From the NCBI GenBank assembly GCA_031295725.1, contig JAUMNV010000104.1, positions 1-14,795 on the forward strand: a stretch of DNA of 14,795 bases, given 5' to 3'. The DNA is from Collinsella sp. GTDB taxonomy: Bacteria; Actinomycetota; Coriobacteriia; Coriobacteriales; Coriobacteriaceae. The notes beneath the pieces were generated by a model. That model had not been told where the DNA came from. It made no database searches and worked only from the letters and a program-made list of their open reading frames with translations. Within the stretch, counting starts at the first letter, position 1. Every line of letters starts with the position of its first letter. The position numbers were made by a program, and so were the translations under genes. This document shows positions 14,188 through 14,795 of this stretch, piece by piece.

Positions 14188-14795
14188 ATGATTCAGGACC
14201 CCTTTCGTTCGATGATTCGTTCGGAAGGGGTCCTGCGTTATCGCGACCTTCCGTGGCGCCGCACACGCGATCCGTACATCATTTGGCTTTCTGAGGTCAT
14301 GCTGCAGCAAACACAGGTGCCGCGTGTGGAGGCGCGCATGCCGGTGTGGCTCGATCGCTTTCCGACTGTGCAGGCGCTTGCCCAGGCCGCGCCTTCCGAT
14401 GTTTTGGACGCTTGGCAGGGCATGGGCTACAACCGACGCGCTCTGGCGCTTCACGGGGCCGCTCAGCGCGTTGTAGAGGACTGGGACGGGGAGTTTCCGC
14501 GTGAGACGCGTGACTTGGTCGCTCTGCCTGGTATTGGCCCGGCAACGGCGCAGGGTATCCGGTCGTTTGCGTTTGATCTTCCGGGTGTGTATCTAGAGAC
14601 CAACGTGCGCACGGTCTTTTTGCATCATTTCTTTCCCGATGTGCCGGCTGTTCCCGATCGCGAGCTGGTGCCGCTGATTCAAGCCGCCTGTCCGGCGGCC
14701 CCCGGTGCGGTGGCGGATGAGATCGCGCCCTTTGCCGTGCCTCAAGACGATGCCGACACGCCGCGCGCGTGGTATTACGCGCTGCTAGATTATGG
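14188..14795 (+). CDS. mutY: MutY-like A/G-specific adenine glycosylase, partial (3' end off right edge)
   Basis: 202 codons are seen from ATG 14188, with AAGGAG (14175-14180) 7 nt upstream. The protein is a HhH-GPD DNA glycosylase. LPWRRTRDPY (21-30) and WLSEVMLQQTQV (33-44) are MutY signatures, the latter with catalytic E36 (E37 in E. coli). WQGMGYNRRA (76-85) follows, and the helix-hairpin-helix is LPGIGPATA (113-121). At the place of the conserved catalytic Asp (LDTNV in many relatives) the sequence is LETNV, with Glu at 137. MutY removes adenine opposite 8-oxoguanine. The visible part ends in ALLDYG, where the Fe-S region of classical MutY would soon begin; I recall a MutY-like clade with this ending that lacks the four cysteines, but the window stops too early to tell. 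Confidence 0.85.
   Translation, partial: MIQDPFRSMIRSEGVLRYRDLPWRRTRDPYIIWLSEVMLQQTQVPRVEARMPVWLDRFPTVQALAQAAPSDVLDAWQGMGYNRRALALHGAAQRVVEDWDGEFPRETRDLVALPGIGPATAQGIRSFAFDLPGVYLETNVRTVFLHHFFPDVPAVPDRELVPLIQAACPAAPGAVADEIAPFAVPQDDADTPRAWYYALLDY
14194..14235 (+). promoter_or_regulatory. Strong hairpin inside the first codons of mutY
   Basis: CAGGACCCCTTTCG (14194-14207) pairs with CGGAAGGGGTCCTG (14222-14235) over 14 bp with one T-G pair and a 14-nt loop. It lies 4 nt after the start codon, within codons 3-16. No U-run follows. It could slow or gate translation initiation, or be a protein-binding site. Confidence 0.6.

Overview
The window is GC-rich and densely coded. Almost every gene lies on the + strand with AG-rich ribosome sites, and strong U-run hairpins separate the units. 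The gene set (LytTR two-component systems, an Atg22/UMF1-type MFS carrier, a cytoplasmic PLC-domain protein, a MutY-like glycosylase ending in a DYG motif, and one tRNA-Asp) fits a gut Coriobacteriia such as Collinsella. That assignment is an inference from style and gene content. Nothing looks like a phage, IS element, CRISPR array or recent genomic island.

Layout: (1) At 1-893 on the - strand lies the N-terminal part of a membrane-anchored C39-like cysteine peptidase that runs off the left edge. (2) At 894-1247 is a hairpin-rich divergent spacer. (3) At 1248-4108 an APC amino-acid permease is followed by a metal-dependent amidohydrolase, probably an uptake-and-hydrolysis pair, closed by a strong terminator at 4167-4190. 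(4) At 4227-6385 is a compact LytS-type sensor kinase with its LytTR response regulator. (5) At 6478-7422 is a zinc-dependent phospholipase C-domain protein, and at 7524-8783 a UMF1-family MFS transporter. (6) At 8955-12271 a GT2 glycosyltransferase overlaps a second LytS-type kinase by ATGA, followed by a second LytTR regulator. (7) At 12367-12834 is a small YfcE-type phosphodiesterase. (8) At 12835-13357 are a terminator, a stretch containing a near-perfect 39-bp-arm inverted repeat, a tRNA promoter, tRNA-Asp(GUC) and its terminator. (9) At 13681-14795 an Rrf2-family regulator with a plausible Fe-S ligand set stands directly upstream of a MutY-like adenine glycosylase cut by the right edge.

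How the genes may work together: the two kinase/regulator pairs are clear paralogues within 8 kb. Both kinases have two N-terminal TM helices, a GAF-like domain and a HisKA_LytS/HATPase module. In known relatives (LytSR-LrgAB, BtsSR-BtsT) such systems control a transporter, so the adjacent permease and MFS carrier are the first candidate targets. This is an inference. At the right end, an Rrf2 redox or Fe-S sensor next to a MutY-like repair enzyme suggests an oxidative-damage link.

The strongest candidates for something undescribed are the long inverted repeat before tRNA-Asp, the glycosyltransferase translationally coupled to a sensor kinase, and the intrinsic terminators placed between a dyad and the first gene of both sensor operons.
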